A stretch of 64,000 nucleotides of DNA from NCBI GenBank assembly GCA_018269055.1, contig JAFDVI010000013.1, positions 138,071-202,070 of the forward strand, in the 5' to 3' direction. The notes under the pieces are model-generated. The model worked only from the letters and a program-made list of their open reading frames with translations, had not been told where the DNA came from and did no database searches. Every line of letters begins with the position of its first letter. Within the stretch, counting starts at the first letter, position 1. This stretch comes from Acidobacteriota bacterium (GTDB lineage Bacteria; Acidobacteriota; Blastocatellia; RBC074). The position numbers and the translations under genes were made by a program. This document shows positions 34,720-43,726 of this stretch, piece by piece.

Positions 34720-34800
34720 ATGCGGAAGCCCGCACGGAGTAAGGGCAGGCTGAACTCTGTGAATTCGCCCTTACTCCGTGCGGGCTTCCGCATAATTTTT
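34720..34800 (+). terminator. 27-bp perfect inverted repeat with T run after terC-type gene
   Basis: Arms 34720-34746 and 34767-34793 are exact complements over 27 bp (starting ATGCGGAAGCCCGCACGG), with a 20-base loop, followed by AATTTTT. The arms are far longer than a normal terminator, so this may be an interspersed palindromic repeat that now serves as one. Confidence 0.8.
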
Positions 34801-34921
34801 GCGAAGACTTTTGATGATGGCCGTTGTGGTGTACCCTCTGGCGCAGTTTTGGCACAGGCAGTTTCTATCGTTTCCGAAACGACCCAACTCAAAAATCTGA
34901 AACAGGAGCACCCAACCCGCA

Positions 34922-36394
34922 ATGGCTGAATCCGCCGCTACGCCTTCGTTTGAGCATGTCTCGAAGAATTACAACATCTGGAGCGTGATCGTCGCTTCCG
35001 CCGTGGGAACGATGATCGAATGGTACGACTTTTATATTTTCGGCAGTTTAGCCGCGATCATTTCGCCGCTGTTTTACCCGCCGGGCAACGACACGCTGGC
35101 GCTGATTGTTTACCTGATGACCTTTGCCGTCGGATTTGTCGTGCGGCCGTTCGGTGCATTGTTTTTTGGCCGCATCGGCGATTTGGTGGGACGCAAATAC
35201 GCCTTTCTGGTGACGTTGCTGATTATGGGTGGTGCGACGGCAGCAGTTGGATTTTTGCCGACGTACAAAACCATCGGCCTGGCCGCGCCGATCATTCTGA
35301 TATTAATTCGGGTGTTGCAAGGATTGGCGCTCGGCGGCGAATACGGCGGAGCAGCGGTATACGTGGCCGAACACGTGCCCGATCATCGCAGAGGGTTTTA
35401 CACCAGCTTCATTCAGATCACGGCGACGCTGGGATTGTTCGTTTCGCTGGCCGTGATTCTAAGCGTGCAATCGTTGATGTCGAAAGATGCGTTTAGCGCG
35501 TGGGGCTGGCGCATTCCGTTTTTGCTTTCGATCTTGCTGGTGGGCATGTCGCTTTACATCCGGTTGCGAATGAAAGAATCGCCGATCTTTCAGCACATCA
35601 AATCAACGGGGATGACTTCGGCGCAGCCGTTGAAGGAAGCCTTCACCAATCGCGAAAATCTGAAACGCGTTGCGATTTCGCTGTTTGGAGCCACAGCCGG
35701 GCAAGGCGTCGTCTGGTATACGGGGCAGTTTTACGCGCTGTTTTACCTGCAAACAATTCTGAAGGTGAATCCGCGCACGGCGAATATCATCGTCGCCATC
35801 GCGTTGCTGATCGGCATGCCGCTGTTCACCGTGTTTGGCGCGTTGTCGGACAAGGTGGGGCGCAAGAAACTGATGATGGCCGGATGTTTGCTGGCGGTGA
35901 TTTGTTATTTCCCCATTTACAAGGCGATGGTTGCGGCAGCGGGCAATAACGTTGCGGCAGTGACGTCCGCCAGAAATCCAATCACAGGCGAATACAAACT
36001 GACACCAGCGATACAGGAGCTTGATCCGGTGACCAGCGCGCCAATCTATAAACCCGCTCCTGAAGCGACGAATCCGAACGTGCCGTTCCTGGTCCTGCTC
36101 GTGTTCTTGCAATTGATTTTTGTCTGCATGGTCTACGGGCCGATTGCCGCGTATCTGGTTGAAGCCTTTCCGGCAAAGGTGCGCTACACGTCGTTGTCAC
36201 TGCCGTATCACATTGGCAATGGCATTTTCGGAGGTTTATTGCCGACGATTGGGCTGATTTCCTGCGCATGGACGGGAAATATTTATGCAGGCTTGGTTTA
36301 TCCGATGATCGTGGCGGCGGTTACGTTTGTGGTGGGTTCGATCTTCCTGAAGGAAACGCATCACCATCGCATCTGGGATGAGTTGGAAGAGTAG
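34922..36394 (+). CDS. MFS metabolite:H+ symporter (MHS family)
   Basis: 490 residues, 12 predicted helices. The opening GTMIEWYDFYIFGSLAAIIS is the MHS family signature (ProP, KgtP, ShiA relatives), followed by GRIGDLVGRKYAFL (MFS motif A) and GLALGGEYGGAAVYVAEHVP. Members import organic acids or osmolytes such as alpha-ketoglutarate, shikimate, citrate or proline/betaine with protons. A soluble insert between helices 9 and 10 (about 345-385, Pro/Thr-rich) is longer than usual. AGGAG lies about 15 bases before ATG. The substrate is undetermined and no catabolic partner is adjacent. Confidence 0.92.
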   Translation: MAESAATPSFEHVSKNYNIWSVIVASAVGTMIEWYDFYIFGSLAAIISPLFYPPGNDTLALIVYLMTFAVGFVVRPFGALFFGRIGDLVGRKYAFLVTLLIMGGATAAVGFLPTYKTIGLAAPIILILIRVLQGLALGGEYGGAAVYVAEHVPDHRRGFYTSFIQITATLGLFVSLAVILSVQSLMSKDAFSAWGWRIPFLLSILLVGMSLYIRLRMKESPIFQHIKSTGMTSAQPLKEAFTNRENLKRVAISLFGATAGQGVVWYTGQFYALFYLQTILKVNPRTANIIVAIALLIGMPLFTVFGALSDKVGRKKLMMAGCLLAVICYFPIYKAMVAAAGNNVAAVTSARNPITGEYKLTPAIQELDPVTSAPIYKPAPEATNPNVPFLVLLVFLQLIFVCMVYGPIAAYLVEAFPAKVRYTSLSLPYHIGNGIFGGLLPTIGLISCAWTGNIYAGLVYPMIVAAVTFVVGSIFLKETHHHRIWDELEE

Positions 36395-36424
36395 AGCAAG
36401 CTGCCGAGCTTGCTCTGTTTCTTC
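36393..36424 (+). terminator. hairpin overlapping the symporter stop codon
   Basis: AGAGCAAGCT-GCCG-AGCTTGCTCT, a perfect 10-bp stem with a tetraloop, begins inside the TAG stop and is followed by GTTTCTTC. The T run is imperfect. Confidence 0.55.
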
Positions 36425-36442
36425 AAAAAGTGCATTCAAGAA

Positions 36443-36470
36443 GTAGCGCAACTTTGGCAAGTTGCGCTAC
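36443..36470. repeat. GTAG...CTAC palindromic repeat, short copy
   Basis: GTAGCGCAACTT / AAGTTGCGCTAC, 12-bp arms around TGGC, between convergent genes. The ends GTAGCGCAAC and GTTGCGCTAC are identical to those of the larger repeat at 45693-45772. Confidence 0.8.
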
Positions 36471-36490
36471 CTCATTCGTCAGCCAACGGT

Positions 36491-37696
36491 TTACTGGAAC
36501 AATTGCGGCGCAAATTCATTCAGGTAATCGCGCCAGTTGATCCAGGTGTGGCCGCCTGCCGATTCCTTGAACACCGGCGAAAAGCCATGTTTTTTCAGCA
36601 GTTCCACAGTGCCTTTGGTCGTGCTCAGCAAAAAATCTTCCTTGCCGGTGGCGAACCACAACAACTTCAAACCCTTTTTCGTTGCGGCATCATCGAGTTT
36701 GGATTGCATCATTTTTTCCCAGGCTTCACCCGTGGGCGAAAGCGTCGCAACGGCTGGAGCAGTTGTTGTCGAACCCGGAGCCGGACGGCTGAACACACTG
36801 AGCAAGCCCGAACTGTACACACCGACATACGCGAATTTGTCCAGATTGGGCAGCGCAATGTTCAGCGTTTGGCCGCCACCCATCGAAAGCCCCGCGATGG
36901 CGCGATTGGCTCGACCGGGTAACAGACGGTAATTCTTTTCGACGAAGGGTTGAATGTCTTTCAAAAATTCCGCGACGAATTCATCCTGCGGCGGCGGAGT
37001 TCCGCCACTTCCAGAAGCGGGCGGCGCTGCCGGGGCGCGGTTCAACCGCGTGTGGCCTGCGGGCATAACGATGATCATTGGTTTGGCTTTTTTGGCGGCG
37101 ATCAAATTGTCAAGGATGAACCCGGCGCGTCCCACCGAAGTCCAGGCTTCGTCACAATCTCCCGCGCCGTGCAGCAAATAAAATAGCGGGTATTTGCCCT
37201 GGCCCAGTTCATATCCCGGCGGAGTGTACACGTGCAGACGGCGGAATCTGCCCAGCACCGTTGAGTAATACGTCACCGCCGAAACCGATCCGTGCGGAAC
37301 AGCTTTGGTGTCGCTGAAATCCGAACCGGGTACGTACACCAGACTCCACACGTTATTGTTCGATTCGCTGATCGAAGGATTGCGCGGATCAATCACGCTG
37401 ACGCCGCCGACATTGAAGTTGTATCGGTACGCGCCTGGATCAATCGGGCCAATGGTGATTTCCCACACGCCGTTTTCGCCCCTGGCCATCTCTTTGCCTT
37501 GGCCCATGCCGGGAATGTCGCTGCCGGTCAAACGAACCTTGTCGGCTTGCGGCGCAAGAATGCGAAAGGTGATGTGCCGGTCATTGGAAACTTCCGGCGA
37601 GGTGACTTGTGGTGGTTGCGGGCGTTGCTGCGCAAATGCAGTGATGGAACTCAGCGCCGCCAGACAGAGCGCGATGATGGTTTTGTTGCGAATCAT
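36491..37696 (-). CDS. secreted esterase (CE1/feruloyl-esterase type) with N-terminal Ig-like domain
   Basis: 401 residues with a signal peptide (MIRNKTIIALCLAALSSITA). An N-terminal E-set/CBM48-like beta-sandwich (about 35-125) precedes an alpha/beta-hydrolase domain of the enterochelin-esterase/esterase D type (about 135-400). The nucleophile elbow AGLSMGGGQ is visible, and GGHTWINWR near the end should hold the catalytic histidine. Related enzymes remove acetyl or feruloyl groups from plant polysaccharides. AAGGAACAT precedes the ATG. It is clearly homologous to the esterase at 45841-47031, so the two arose by duplication. Confidence 0.9.
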   Translation of the reverse strand: MIRNKTIIALCLAALSSITAFAQQRPQPPQVTSPEVSNDRHITFRILAPQADKVRLTGSDIPGMGQGKEMARGENGVWEITIGPIDPGAYRYNFNVGGVSVIDPRNPSISESNNNVWSLVYVPGSDFSDTKAVPHGSVSAVTYYSTVLGRFRRLHVYTPPGYELGQGKYPLFYLLHGAGDCDEAWTSVGRAGFILDNLIAAKKAKPMIIVMPAGHTRLNRAPAAPPASGSGGTPPPQDEFVAEFLKDIQPFVEKNYRLLPGRANRAIAGLSMGGGQTLNIALPNLDKFAYVGVYSSGLLSVFSRPAPGSTTTAPAVATLSPTGEAWEKMMQSKLDDAATKKGLKLLWFATGKEDFLLSTTKGTVELLKKHGFSPVFKESAGGHTWINWRDYLNEFAPQLFQ

Positions 37697-37762
37697 GTTT
37701 ATGTTCCTTGAGATAGAAAAGTAAATTCACCCGGTCGCTACCGCTCTCGGTACCGTACTGGA

Positions 37763-38869
37763 TTAGGCGATAAAGCCTTTTTCGTTGACGAATTGCATAC
37801 AAGCTTTGACATTGTCTTCTTCGACTTTGGCGCGTTCCGCGGGCGAAAGCTGATCCAGAGTCGGCAGCGGCGTCTTGCTGGATTTATCCCTGACCAGCCG
37901 GAAGATTTGCGCCAGATATTTACCGTTGCGGTCAGGGAAAACCTCCCAATACTGTTTGGTCATGCAGGGCACTTTCAGTGGATCGCGCGTAATCATTTCC
38001 AGCGAAAATTTCGTGTTCGGATTGGCCTTCTGAATGATCGAAACGATCTTCGGCAAATCCAGAATTCCCTGTCCCAACACAACTTCGGAAAGCAAAAAGC
38101 CTTCGCCGTATGGCTGCAGGGCCATGTCTTTGATGTGGGTGGCTTTCGCGTACCGGGCCAGCCCTTCAACCAACTCCATCGGATCGTCCAGCAAAGAAAT
38201 GTTGTTGCCGAAATCCAGACAGACTTGCAGATATTTGCTCTGGTAAGTTCTCAGCAGCTTGAGAAAATCTTCCAGCGTCCAATCTTTGTGATTTTCCAGC
38301 GCGACGATGACCTTGTGTTTTTCGATCACGGGCATCGCCAACCGCAGCGCCTCGTAGCTTTGATCCACCCATTTTTTCCAGTCGGCCAGCGTCGGGAATG
38401 TTTCGTATCGCCGTCCGCCGAGCATTGCCGCGCGAACGACGGTTGCGCCTGCGGCTTTGGCATCGGCCAAGCCTTTGTCCAACGCGGTCATGTCACCGTT
38501 GCGCGGAATCGAAACCATGCCTTCCAAATACATTCCCAACTCTTCGGCGCGCGCGCGCAGCTTTGCCAAATCGCCATTGAGCGAAGTCTGAACACCTCCA
38601 GCGCCCAGCGCGTGGCATTTTTCCAGAAACTCCAGCGCATCACGCCCGCGAAAGCGCGCGGCGCTTGTGCCTTGGGCTGCGTTGGCAGCAGTTGCCGCGC
38701 TTGCTGGTGGAGCCGCGCCGATTTGCGCCCCCATAAACGATGTGGACGCGATGCCCATTTTGCTCTGAGCAAGGTTTGATGACCCGGCAAACGCGGAGGG
38801 CGAAACCGCTGCGACCGCCAACGGCGCGGCGGCATGAACGAAAAAGTCTCTTCTGGAAATCGAGTTCAT
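37763..38869 (-). CDS. exported sugar isomerase/epimerase-type TIM-barrel protein
   Basis: 368 residues. The N-terminus MNSISRRDFFVHAAAPLAVA is a twin-arginine export signal. The remainder is an AP endonuclease-2/xylose-isomerase-like barrel. Plausible metal ligands appear in order in VALENHKD (Glu), CLDFGNN (Asp), THIKDM (His) and SLEMITR (Glu). Such proteins convert sugars or inositols; export through Tat fits a periplasmic role after metal loading. It is on the minus strand 66 bp before the esterase gene at 36491, and a palindromic repeat separates it from the PQQ dehydrogenase gene upstream. Confidence 0.88.
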   Translation of the reverse strand: MNSISRRDFFVHAAAPLAVAAVSPSAFAGSSNLAQSKMGIASTSFMGAQIGAAPPASAATAANAAQGTSAARFRGRDALEFLEKCHALGAGGVQTSLNGDLAKLRARAEELGMYLEGMVSIPRNGDMTALDKGLADAKAAGATVVRAAMLGGRRYETFPTLADWKKWVDQSYEALRLAMPVIEKHKVIVALENHKDWTLEDFLKLLRTYQSKYLQVCLDFGNNISLLDDPMELVEGLARYAKATHIKDMALQPYGEGFLLSEVVLGQGILDLPKIVSIIQKANPNTKFSLEMITRDPLKVPCMTKQYWEVFPDRNGKYLAQIFRLVRDKSSKTPLPTLDQLSPAERAKVEEDNVKACMQFVNEKGFIA

Positions 38870-38885
38870 AGAAGTTTCCCGGTTG

Positions 38886-38987
38886 GTAGAACAGGTTTTC
38901 CAACCTGTTCATGATTTCAATTGCGGCGCATTACTGCCACAAACGATCTTTTGCGAAAGCCCGCGCAGGTTGGAAAACCTGCGCTAC
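38886..38987. repeat. GTAG...CTAC palindromic repeat
   Basis: Left unit GTAG-AACAGGTTTTCCAACCTGTT and right unit GCGCAGGTTGGAAAACCTGC-GCTAC are inverted copies of each other and each is itself palindromic. The right end contains the stop codon of the PQQ dehydrogenase gene. Confidence 0.75.
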
Positions 38988-40612
38988 TTTTTCCTGCCAG
39001 TTGAATTGCCAACGAGCTTGAACGCGAACAACGAATCGCCAGCGCCAACCAGCAAATACTGTTTGCCGTCCAATGTGTATGTCGTCGGTCCGTTGCTGAC
39101 CATGGCTCCGGTGCGGAAGTGCCACAGGATTTTGCCCGTCGCCGGATCGAAGGCGATCAGGTTATTGGTGGCATCGCCTGTGAACAGCAATTTGCCAGCG
39201 GTCGTCAAAATGCCCGGTCCGGAATTTCCCCAACCGCCGCTCAGGTATTTGTGGCTCCAGGCGATGTTTCCCGTGCGAATATCAATCGCTTTCAACACGG
39301 ATTCGGCGAACAATCCGCCGCCCGTTCCGCCATAGCCTTCCGGTTTTTCTTCGGTGTCGGTCAGGTACGCCACGCTGTACCCTTCGCGCGCGTTGACATA
39401 AAACAATCCGGTGTCAGGGCTGTAACTTGGCGCGGGCCAGTTTGTGCCGCCGCCCGCGGGCGTGTTGATCAGCGAACCGTCAACTTTGGGTTCTTTGTTG
39501 GTGTCAGGAATCGGCTCGCCGCGTTCATCAACGCCTTTTGCCCAATTGACACCGACGAAGCCCTTTGACACCAGATTCTTTCCGTTCGTGCGATCCAGCA
39601 CGAAAAAGAATCCGTTGCGGGCGGCTTGCGCCAACAGCTTGCGCGGCTGTCCATTGATTGTGGCGTCAAACAACACTGGCGTTTCGACGTTGTCCCAATC
39701 ATGCGTGTCGTGCGGCGAAGCTTGAAAATACCAAACCAGCTTGCCGGTGTCCGGATTGATGGCCACGATGGAGCAGGTGTACAGGTTGTGGCCCTGGCGA
39801 CCTTGCGCGGCGTACACAGGGTTCGGATTGCCCGTTCCCCAATACGTCAAATTCAATTCGGGATCGTATGTACCGGGCATCCACGGCATGCCGCCGCCGT
39901 GTTCCATGGCATCCTTGTTCGGCCAGGTGTCCGCGTTAGGCTCGCCCGGTCGCGGCGTGGTGTTCCAGCGCCACTGAATGTCACCGGTCACGGGGTCGAA
40001 GGAATACAGAAAGCCCGGAATATCCATCGCATCGCCGCCGACACCCAACATCACGTGGTTTTTAACAATGAGTGGAGCCGTCGTAGTGAAGTATTGCCGC
40101 CGTTCGTCGGCGATTTTTTTTCGCCAGCGCTCCTTGCCGTTTTTGGCTTCCAGCGAAATCAGCCAGCCATCCGGCCCGACGAAATACAGCCATTCGCCAT
40201 ACATTCCCACGCCGCGCTGGCCGACCAGATGGCCGCCAGTGTCTTTCCAGACGTAATGCCACAACTCATCGCCGGTACGGGCATCCACGGCCCAAACGTG
40301 GTCGGGAATTGTGAAATACAAAATGCCGTTGACCAGCAGCGGCGTAGATTTGATTTCCGGATTGCCAATGCCGCGTTGCGGGCCAACGCTCGCGCGAAAA
40401 ATCCAATCCACAGCCAGCAATCCGACGTTCTGCGCATTGATTTGCGTCAGCGTGCTGTACCGGCGCCCGGAGTAATCTCCGTTGTATGTCGGCCAGGTGT
40501 CCGTCGGCTGTTTCAGCAATGCTTTTGGATCAAGCCCTTGAGCAACGGCGAGGCTCGACAGCATGAGCAAGGTGGCAAACTTAAAAACAGGCTTGATCGC
40601 CCACGAAGGCAC
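38984..40612 (-). CDS. PQQ-dependent alcohol/sugar dehydrogenase (quinoprotein)
   Basis: About 542 residues from a GTG start that gives a signal peptide (PVFKFATLLMLSSLAVAQ). Eight-bladed quinoprotein propeller with typical tryptophan-docking repeats (TGDELWHYVW, KNGKERWRKK, TGKLVWYFQ). YDPELNLTYWGTGNPNP and the following SPHDTHDWD contain the expected calcium and catalytic acidic residues. It has no fused heme domain, so electrons should pass to the cytochrome c encoded just upstream. The start is uncertain: the frame stays open back through repeat DNA to 41059, and ATG 40564 is an alternative. The stop lies in the palindrome at 38886-38987. Confidence 0.88.
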   Translation of the reverse strand: MPSWAIKPVFKFATLLMLSSLAVAQGLDPKALLKQPTDTWPTYNGDYSGRRYSTLTQINAQNVGLLAVDWIFRASVGPQRGIGNPEIKSTPLLVNGILYFTIPDHVWAVDARTGDELWHYVWKDTGGHLVGQRGVGMYGEWLYFVGPDGWLISLEAKNGKERWRKKIADERRQYFTTTAPLIVKNHVMLGVGGDAMDIPGFLYSFDPVTGDIQWRWNTTPRPGEPNADTWPNKDAMEHGGGMPWMPGTYDPELNLTYWGTGNPNPVYAAQGRQGHNLYTCSIVAINPDTGKLVWYFQASPHDTHDWDNVETPVLFDATINGQPRKLLAQAARNGFFFVLDRTNGKNLVSKGFVGVNWAKGVDERGEPIPDTNKEPKVDGSLINTPAGGGTNWPAPSYSPDTGLFYVNAREGYSVAYLTDTEEKPEGYGGTGGGLFAESVLKAIDIRTGNIAWSHKYLSGGWGNSGPGILTTAGKLLFTGDATNNLIAFDPATGKILWHFRTGAMVSNGPTTYTLDGKQYLLVGAGDSLFAFKLVGNSTGRKK

Positions 40613-40673
40613 GCTAAGGAAACATGAAGGAAAGGGAAGGCTGGGGCGCTTTTCGGAAGTGCTTTGTCCGTTC

Positions 40674-40858
40674 TTCGTCGCATAGCGACGGTTGATTTTA
40701 GCCCGGCGTTTCAACGCCGGGTAATTCGAAAAAAAACTTCGCGTCGCGTAGCGACGAATGAACTCAATCGTCGCTAACGCGACAAGGAACAAAGAGCTTG
40801 CTCGACCGTGGGTTGAAAACCCACGGCTAAACTCAGGCGCCGCGAATGCGGCGGTGAA
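40674..40858. repeat. inverted pair of two-hairpin repeat modules, second locus
   Basis: Left module: stem GTCGC-atag-CGAC, connector GGTTGATTTTAGC, stem CCGGCGTTTCAACGCCGG. Right module, read on the other strand: GCCGC-attc-GCGGC, connector GCCTGAGTTTAGC, stem CCGTGGGTTTTCAACCCACGG. The interior has further GTCGC/GCGAC hairpins. The design equals that at 13003-13199, but the stems differ in sequence while staying paired. The DNA from 40870 to 40915 also carries TTCGTG-rich repeat sequence like that at 60934. Confidence 0.8.
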
Positions 40859-40929
40859 GCGGGGTGATAACCTTGTTTCTTCGTGAAACTTCGTGTGTCT
40901 TCGTGGAGAAAAGTTGTTCTTGAACAAGT

Positions 40930-41781
40930 TCATTTGAGGGTCACCAGATAAGCCGTGAGATCGTGCATGGTTTCGTCCGTATATTTGTCCAGCAGTTCGC
41001 GGTGGGCTTTGAGAGGGTCTTCCACCGTAACTTTGATGTTGTTGTGTTGGCGCGACCACGAATTGTAATTGCCCGCTTCGTCAAACAGTGACACATTGAA
41101 ATCATCCAGCGTCTTGATCGTGCCTTTGACGGTTGTGCCGTCGGGCAAGGTGACGGTCGCAATTCGTTTGCGCGTCGGCGCGCCAAAACCTCCGCCGCCC
41201 GGCCACAAAAACCGATTTTGAATCACATCGGGCGGAAACTTGCTGCCGATTTTGGCCAGATCGCCGGTCACGGAATGACAGGTGGCGCATTTGCCTTCGC
41301 CATTGAAATACGCTTCGCCGCGTTTGGCGTCGCCGGTGACGATGTTCAATCGTTTATATGTCCCGCGATTCGCGGCCATCTCAACCTGCAGGTGCAGAAA
41401 CTGCGCAATGTCTTTGGCCTGCGCTTCGGTCAGGCGCGAAAACGCAGGCATGCCCTTTTCTGGATTTCCTTTTTGCAGGTAGGGAACAATCTTGTCGCCG
41501 CTTTCGTCGTGCAGCACGACTTCCGACCGAATCAGATTGGGGCCTTCCGCGCCGCGCGCTTTGGGGCCGTGGCAAAACGCGCAACTGGCGGCATACAGCG
41601 GCGCGCCGCGTTCGGCTGCCGCAGGATCAGGCGGTGTGCCCAGTCCCAAAAAATCGCGAATGTTTCCGCCGCGACGACCACCGGTTGCCGGAGGCGGGTC
41701 TTGCGCATGCAGTCGCGGCACAGTTGCCGCGCACACGACAAAAATAAACAGACAGATAATCAGCAATCGTAGCTTGCTCAT
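40930..41781 (-). CDS. periplasmic di-heme c-type cytochrome
   Basis: About 283 residues with a signal peptide (SKLRLLIICLFIFVVCAATV). Two CxxCH heme sites are visible, CAFCHG (first domain) and CATCHS (second domain), with methionines downstream as possible axial ligands. The C-terminal part (LDDFNVSLFDEAGNYNSW) resembles the extra beta segment found in PQQ-linked cytochromes of acidobacteria. It lies directly before the PQQ dehydrogenase gene and probably takes electrons from that enzyme to the respiratory chain. ATG at 41781 is preferred to ATG at 41793; both are weakly supported. Confidence 0.9.
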   Translation of the reverse strand: MSKLRLLIICLFIFVVCAATVPRLHAQDPPPATGGRRGGNIRDFLGLGTPPDPAAAERGAPLYAASCAFCHGPKARGAEGPNLIRSEVVLHDESGDKIVPYLQKGNPEKGMPAFSRLTEAQAKDIAQFLHLQVEMAANRGTYKRLNIVTGDAKRGEAYFNGEGKCATCHSVTGDLAKIGSKFPPDVIQNRFLWPGGGGFGAPTRKRIATVTLPDGTTVKGTIKTLDDFNVSLFDEAGNYNSWSRQHNNIKVTVEDPLKAHRELLDKYTDETMHDLTAYLVTLK

Positions 41782-41798
41782 TTCTTCTCTCATCCGCC

Positions 41799-41870
41799 GG
41801 GAGCGCAGGCGTCTCGCCTGCGGATTGAACACATACGAAATGACATCGCAGGCGGGACGCCGGCGCTCCC
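41799..41870. repeat. 24-bp imperfect inverted repeat
   Basis: Arms 41799-41822 and 41847-41870 match at 22 of 24 positions (GGGAGCGCMGGCGTCYCGCC core) around a 24-base loop. It lies in the space between the LarA-like gene and the cytochrome gene. Not of the GTAG...CTAC family. Confidence 0.8.
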
Positions 41871-41955
41871 AGCAATAGAAATTTCTCTTGAAGACTATAG
41901 ATCGAATGTTGGCCTTGCGCCTTCCACCTGGCGTCTTTGCGTTCGCCAGCCTGAC

Positions 41956-43188
41956 TTAAAACGGAATCAACGAGCCTTGTGGGTCGAATAGGTTCATGGG
42001 CTGGCCGACGATTTCCACTTTGCCTTTCACTTCTGCCAGCGCGGCGTCCGATACGTACATCTCGCCCAAATGCAACGTATCCTGAATTCGAACCAGCTTT
42101 TTGGGCTTGTGCGGATCGTGGCTGGCGCGAATGCCCCAGTCCAGAGCTTGCCGATCCGTCGGCGCGACGATCGGCAGCATGAAGTGTTCATAAAATCCGC
42201 TGGTGATGCCGTTCATATACGTCACGTCCCAATCAATTTTGTCAGCCAACCGTCGTGTCGTGACATCCGCCAAGCCAATGCCGCAAGCATTGCCGTGCGA
42301 CACATCCGTCAGATCAGTAATGACGATGGATTTGATGTCGGGAAACGGCGGTTCGTCGGACGAACCGCGAATCCGCATTCGCCCGATGATGTTCGGGTCC
42401 ATTCCCGAACCGCTGATGTTTTTGCCGATTTGATCCACGACCAACACATCAATTTCATTCAGCGGAAAACTCGGCAATTTGGCTTTGGCGATGTCGAGCA
42501 GTACCGGTTCGCGCGCCAGAATTTCTGCTGGTGTCAGGGTTTCGATAATTGCCGTTTCGTCATAAGCGTTTTCGACAATCCCCACGCCCAGCAGCACCTT
42601 TCCCGTTTCCAGAATTTTGCGTCCGGCTTGCGGCATCAACACTTTCAATCCGTGAACGCCAAAACTGTGAATCGCATTGGCCAATCGCTCTTTGCCCAAC
42701 CCGATGATGCTCATTTTGACCAATCCGCTTTCGTAGGTGCCGTGAAAGGCCGTGTGCGGTTTGATGCGGTTGACCAGAATGATGCCGTCGGAATCGTGCG
42801 CGTATTTATCCATGTACAGTGGCAATTCCAATCCACCGTTGTCCAATTGCACGACTTCCATAGAAGACCGAATCGGGCAGCCCATGGTTTCTTCTGTAAT
42901 GCCGTAAGTCGCCAAAATTTCCTGCTGACCTTCGGCTGTGGCTCCGCCGTGGCTGCCCATTGCCGGGAAAACGAACGGAGCGCCGCCTTTGGCTTTGATG
43001 GCGTTGACGACCGCGCCGACGATGCGCGCGATGTTGGCAATTCCTCGGCTGCCAGCGCCGATGGCGATGCTCGCGCCGGGCGCGATGTTCAGCTTGGCAG
43101 AAACTTGTTCGATGACGGTTTGTTCAATATCGCCGAGCGATGTGCTGTCAAATTGCTGGCGGATTTTGGTGAATAGGTACTCGCTCAT
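41956..43188 (-). CDS. LarA-like (DUF2088) lactate racemase domain protein
   Basis: 410 residues, cytoplasmic. The N-terminal half fits the DUF2088/LarA catalytic domain, including VFPAMGSHGGATAEGQ and, later, RIKPHTAFHGTYESG. True LarA uses a nickel-pincer nucleotide and interconverts D- and L-lactate; many relatives act on other 2-hydroxyacids or polyols. No LarB/C/E cofactor genes are in the window, so activity cannot be assumed. MSEYLFTK is chosen as start (43188); an in-frame ATG four codons upstream is possible. It lies among PQQ dehydrogenase and esterase genes, compatible with use of a hydroxyacid released outside the cell. Confidence 0.85.
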   Translation of the reverse strand: MSEYLFTKIRQQFDSTSLGDIEQTVIEQVSAKLNIAPGASIAIGAGSRGIANIARIVGAVVNAIKAKGGAPFVFPAMGSHGGATAEGQQEILATYGITEETMGCPIRSSMEVVQLDNGGLELPLYMDKYAHDSDGIILVNRIKPHTAFHGTYESGLVKMSIIGLGKERLANAIHSFGVHGLKVLMPQAGRKILETGKVLLGVGIVENAYDETAIIETLTPAEILAREPVLLDIAKAKLPSFPLNEIDVLVVDQIGKNISGSGMDPNIIGRMRIRGSSDEPPFPDIKSIVITDLTDVSHGNACGIGLADVTTRRLADKIDWDVTYMNGITSGFYEHFMLPIVAPTDRQALDWGIRASHDPHKPKKLVRIQDTLHLGEMYVSDAALAEVKGKVEIVGQPMNLFDPQGSLIPF

Positions 43189-43327
43189 AAGTGTTCTCAT
43201 CCCAATGATAAAATTGGAGAAACCGATTTAGCACCGATGACCACGGAAAAAACAGAGCCGTGAATTTTTGACGATCTCAATTACTACGGAAGCCTGTCGC
43301 GTAACCAATGGCCGGGTTGCCTGGATT

Positions 43328-43726
43328 TTATCTCAGCCAAAGACGATTGACGCCGTAAGCGTCAAAGGCTGCATCTACACCCACGATGGTAAATCCTTCG
43401 ACCTCCGCTTGTGCAATTAGCAAACGGTCAAAGGGATCTTTGTGATGAAAAGGCAGGCGTTCGACCAAATCGAGATGCGCCAATCCTATGTCCAACAAGA
43501 TGAGGTCATTGTTGTTGATCTCTGTTTGCACAATCTGCCGGATGGATTGCGGCAATTGCAATTTACCGATGGAAACTTTGATCGCCACTTCCCAGGGGCT
43601 GGCACTGCTCAGATAAATCCGGTTGCTTTTGTCTTCGAGTAGCTCTCTGGTTGGCTCAGGTAAACTCTTGCCAAGACTGGCGACAGCGAACCAGAGAAAT
43701 GTATGCGTGTCCAGCAAAAGGTTCAT
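43328..43726 (-). CDS. PIN-domain toxin (VapC-like)
   Basis: 132 residues, typical of the PIN branch paired with Phd-type antitoxins. Conserved acidic sites: MNLLLDTHTFLWF (first Asp), SASPWEVAIKVSIGKL (Glu), FHHKDPFDRLLIAQA (Asp) and VGVDAAF (Asp). Probable Mg2+-dependent RNase. Its ATG overlaps the antitoxin stop by 4 bp. Confidence 0.92.
   Translation of the reverse strand: MNLLLDTHTFLWFAVASLGKSLPEPTRELLEDKSNRIYLSSASPWEVAIKVSIGKLQLPQSIRQIVQTEINNNDLILLDIGLAHLDLVERLPFHHKDPFDRLLIAQAEVEGFTIVGVDAAFDAYGVNRLWLR

Noticed and set aside
40618..41059. N-terminal extension of the PQQ dehydrogenase
   Set aside because: The added residues are encoded by palindromic and TTCGTG repeats and have no signal peptide; the GTG at 40612 gives one.
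42070..43176. 368-residue plus-strand frame
   Set aside because: Antisense shadow of the LarA-like gene; no start signal or family.
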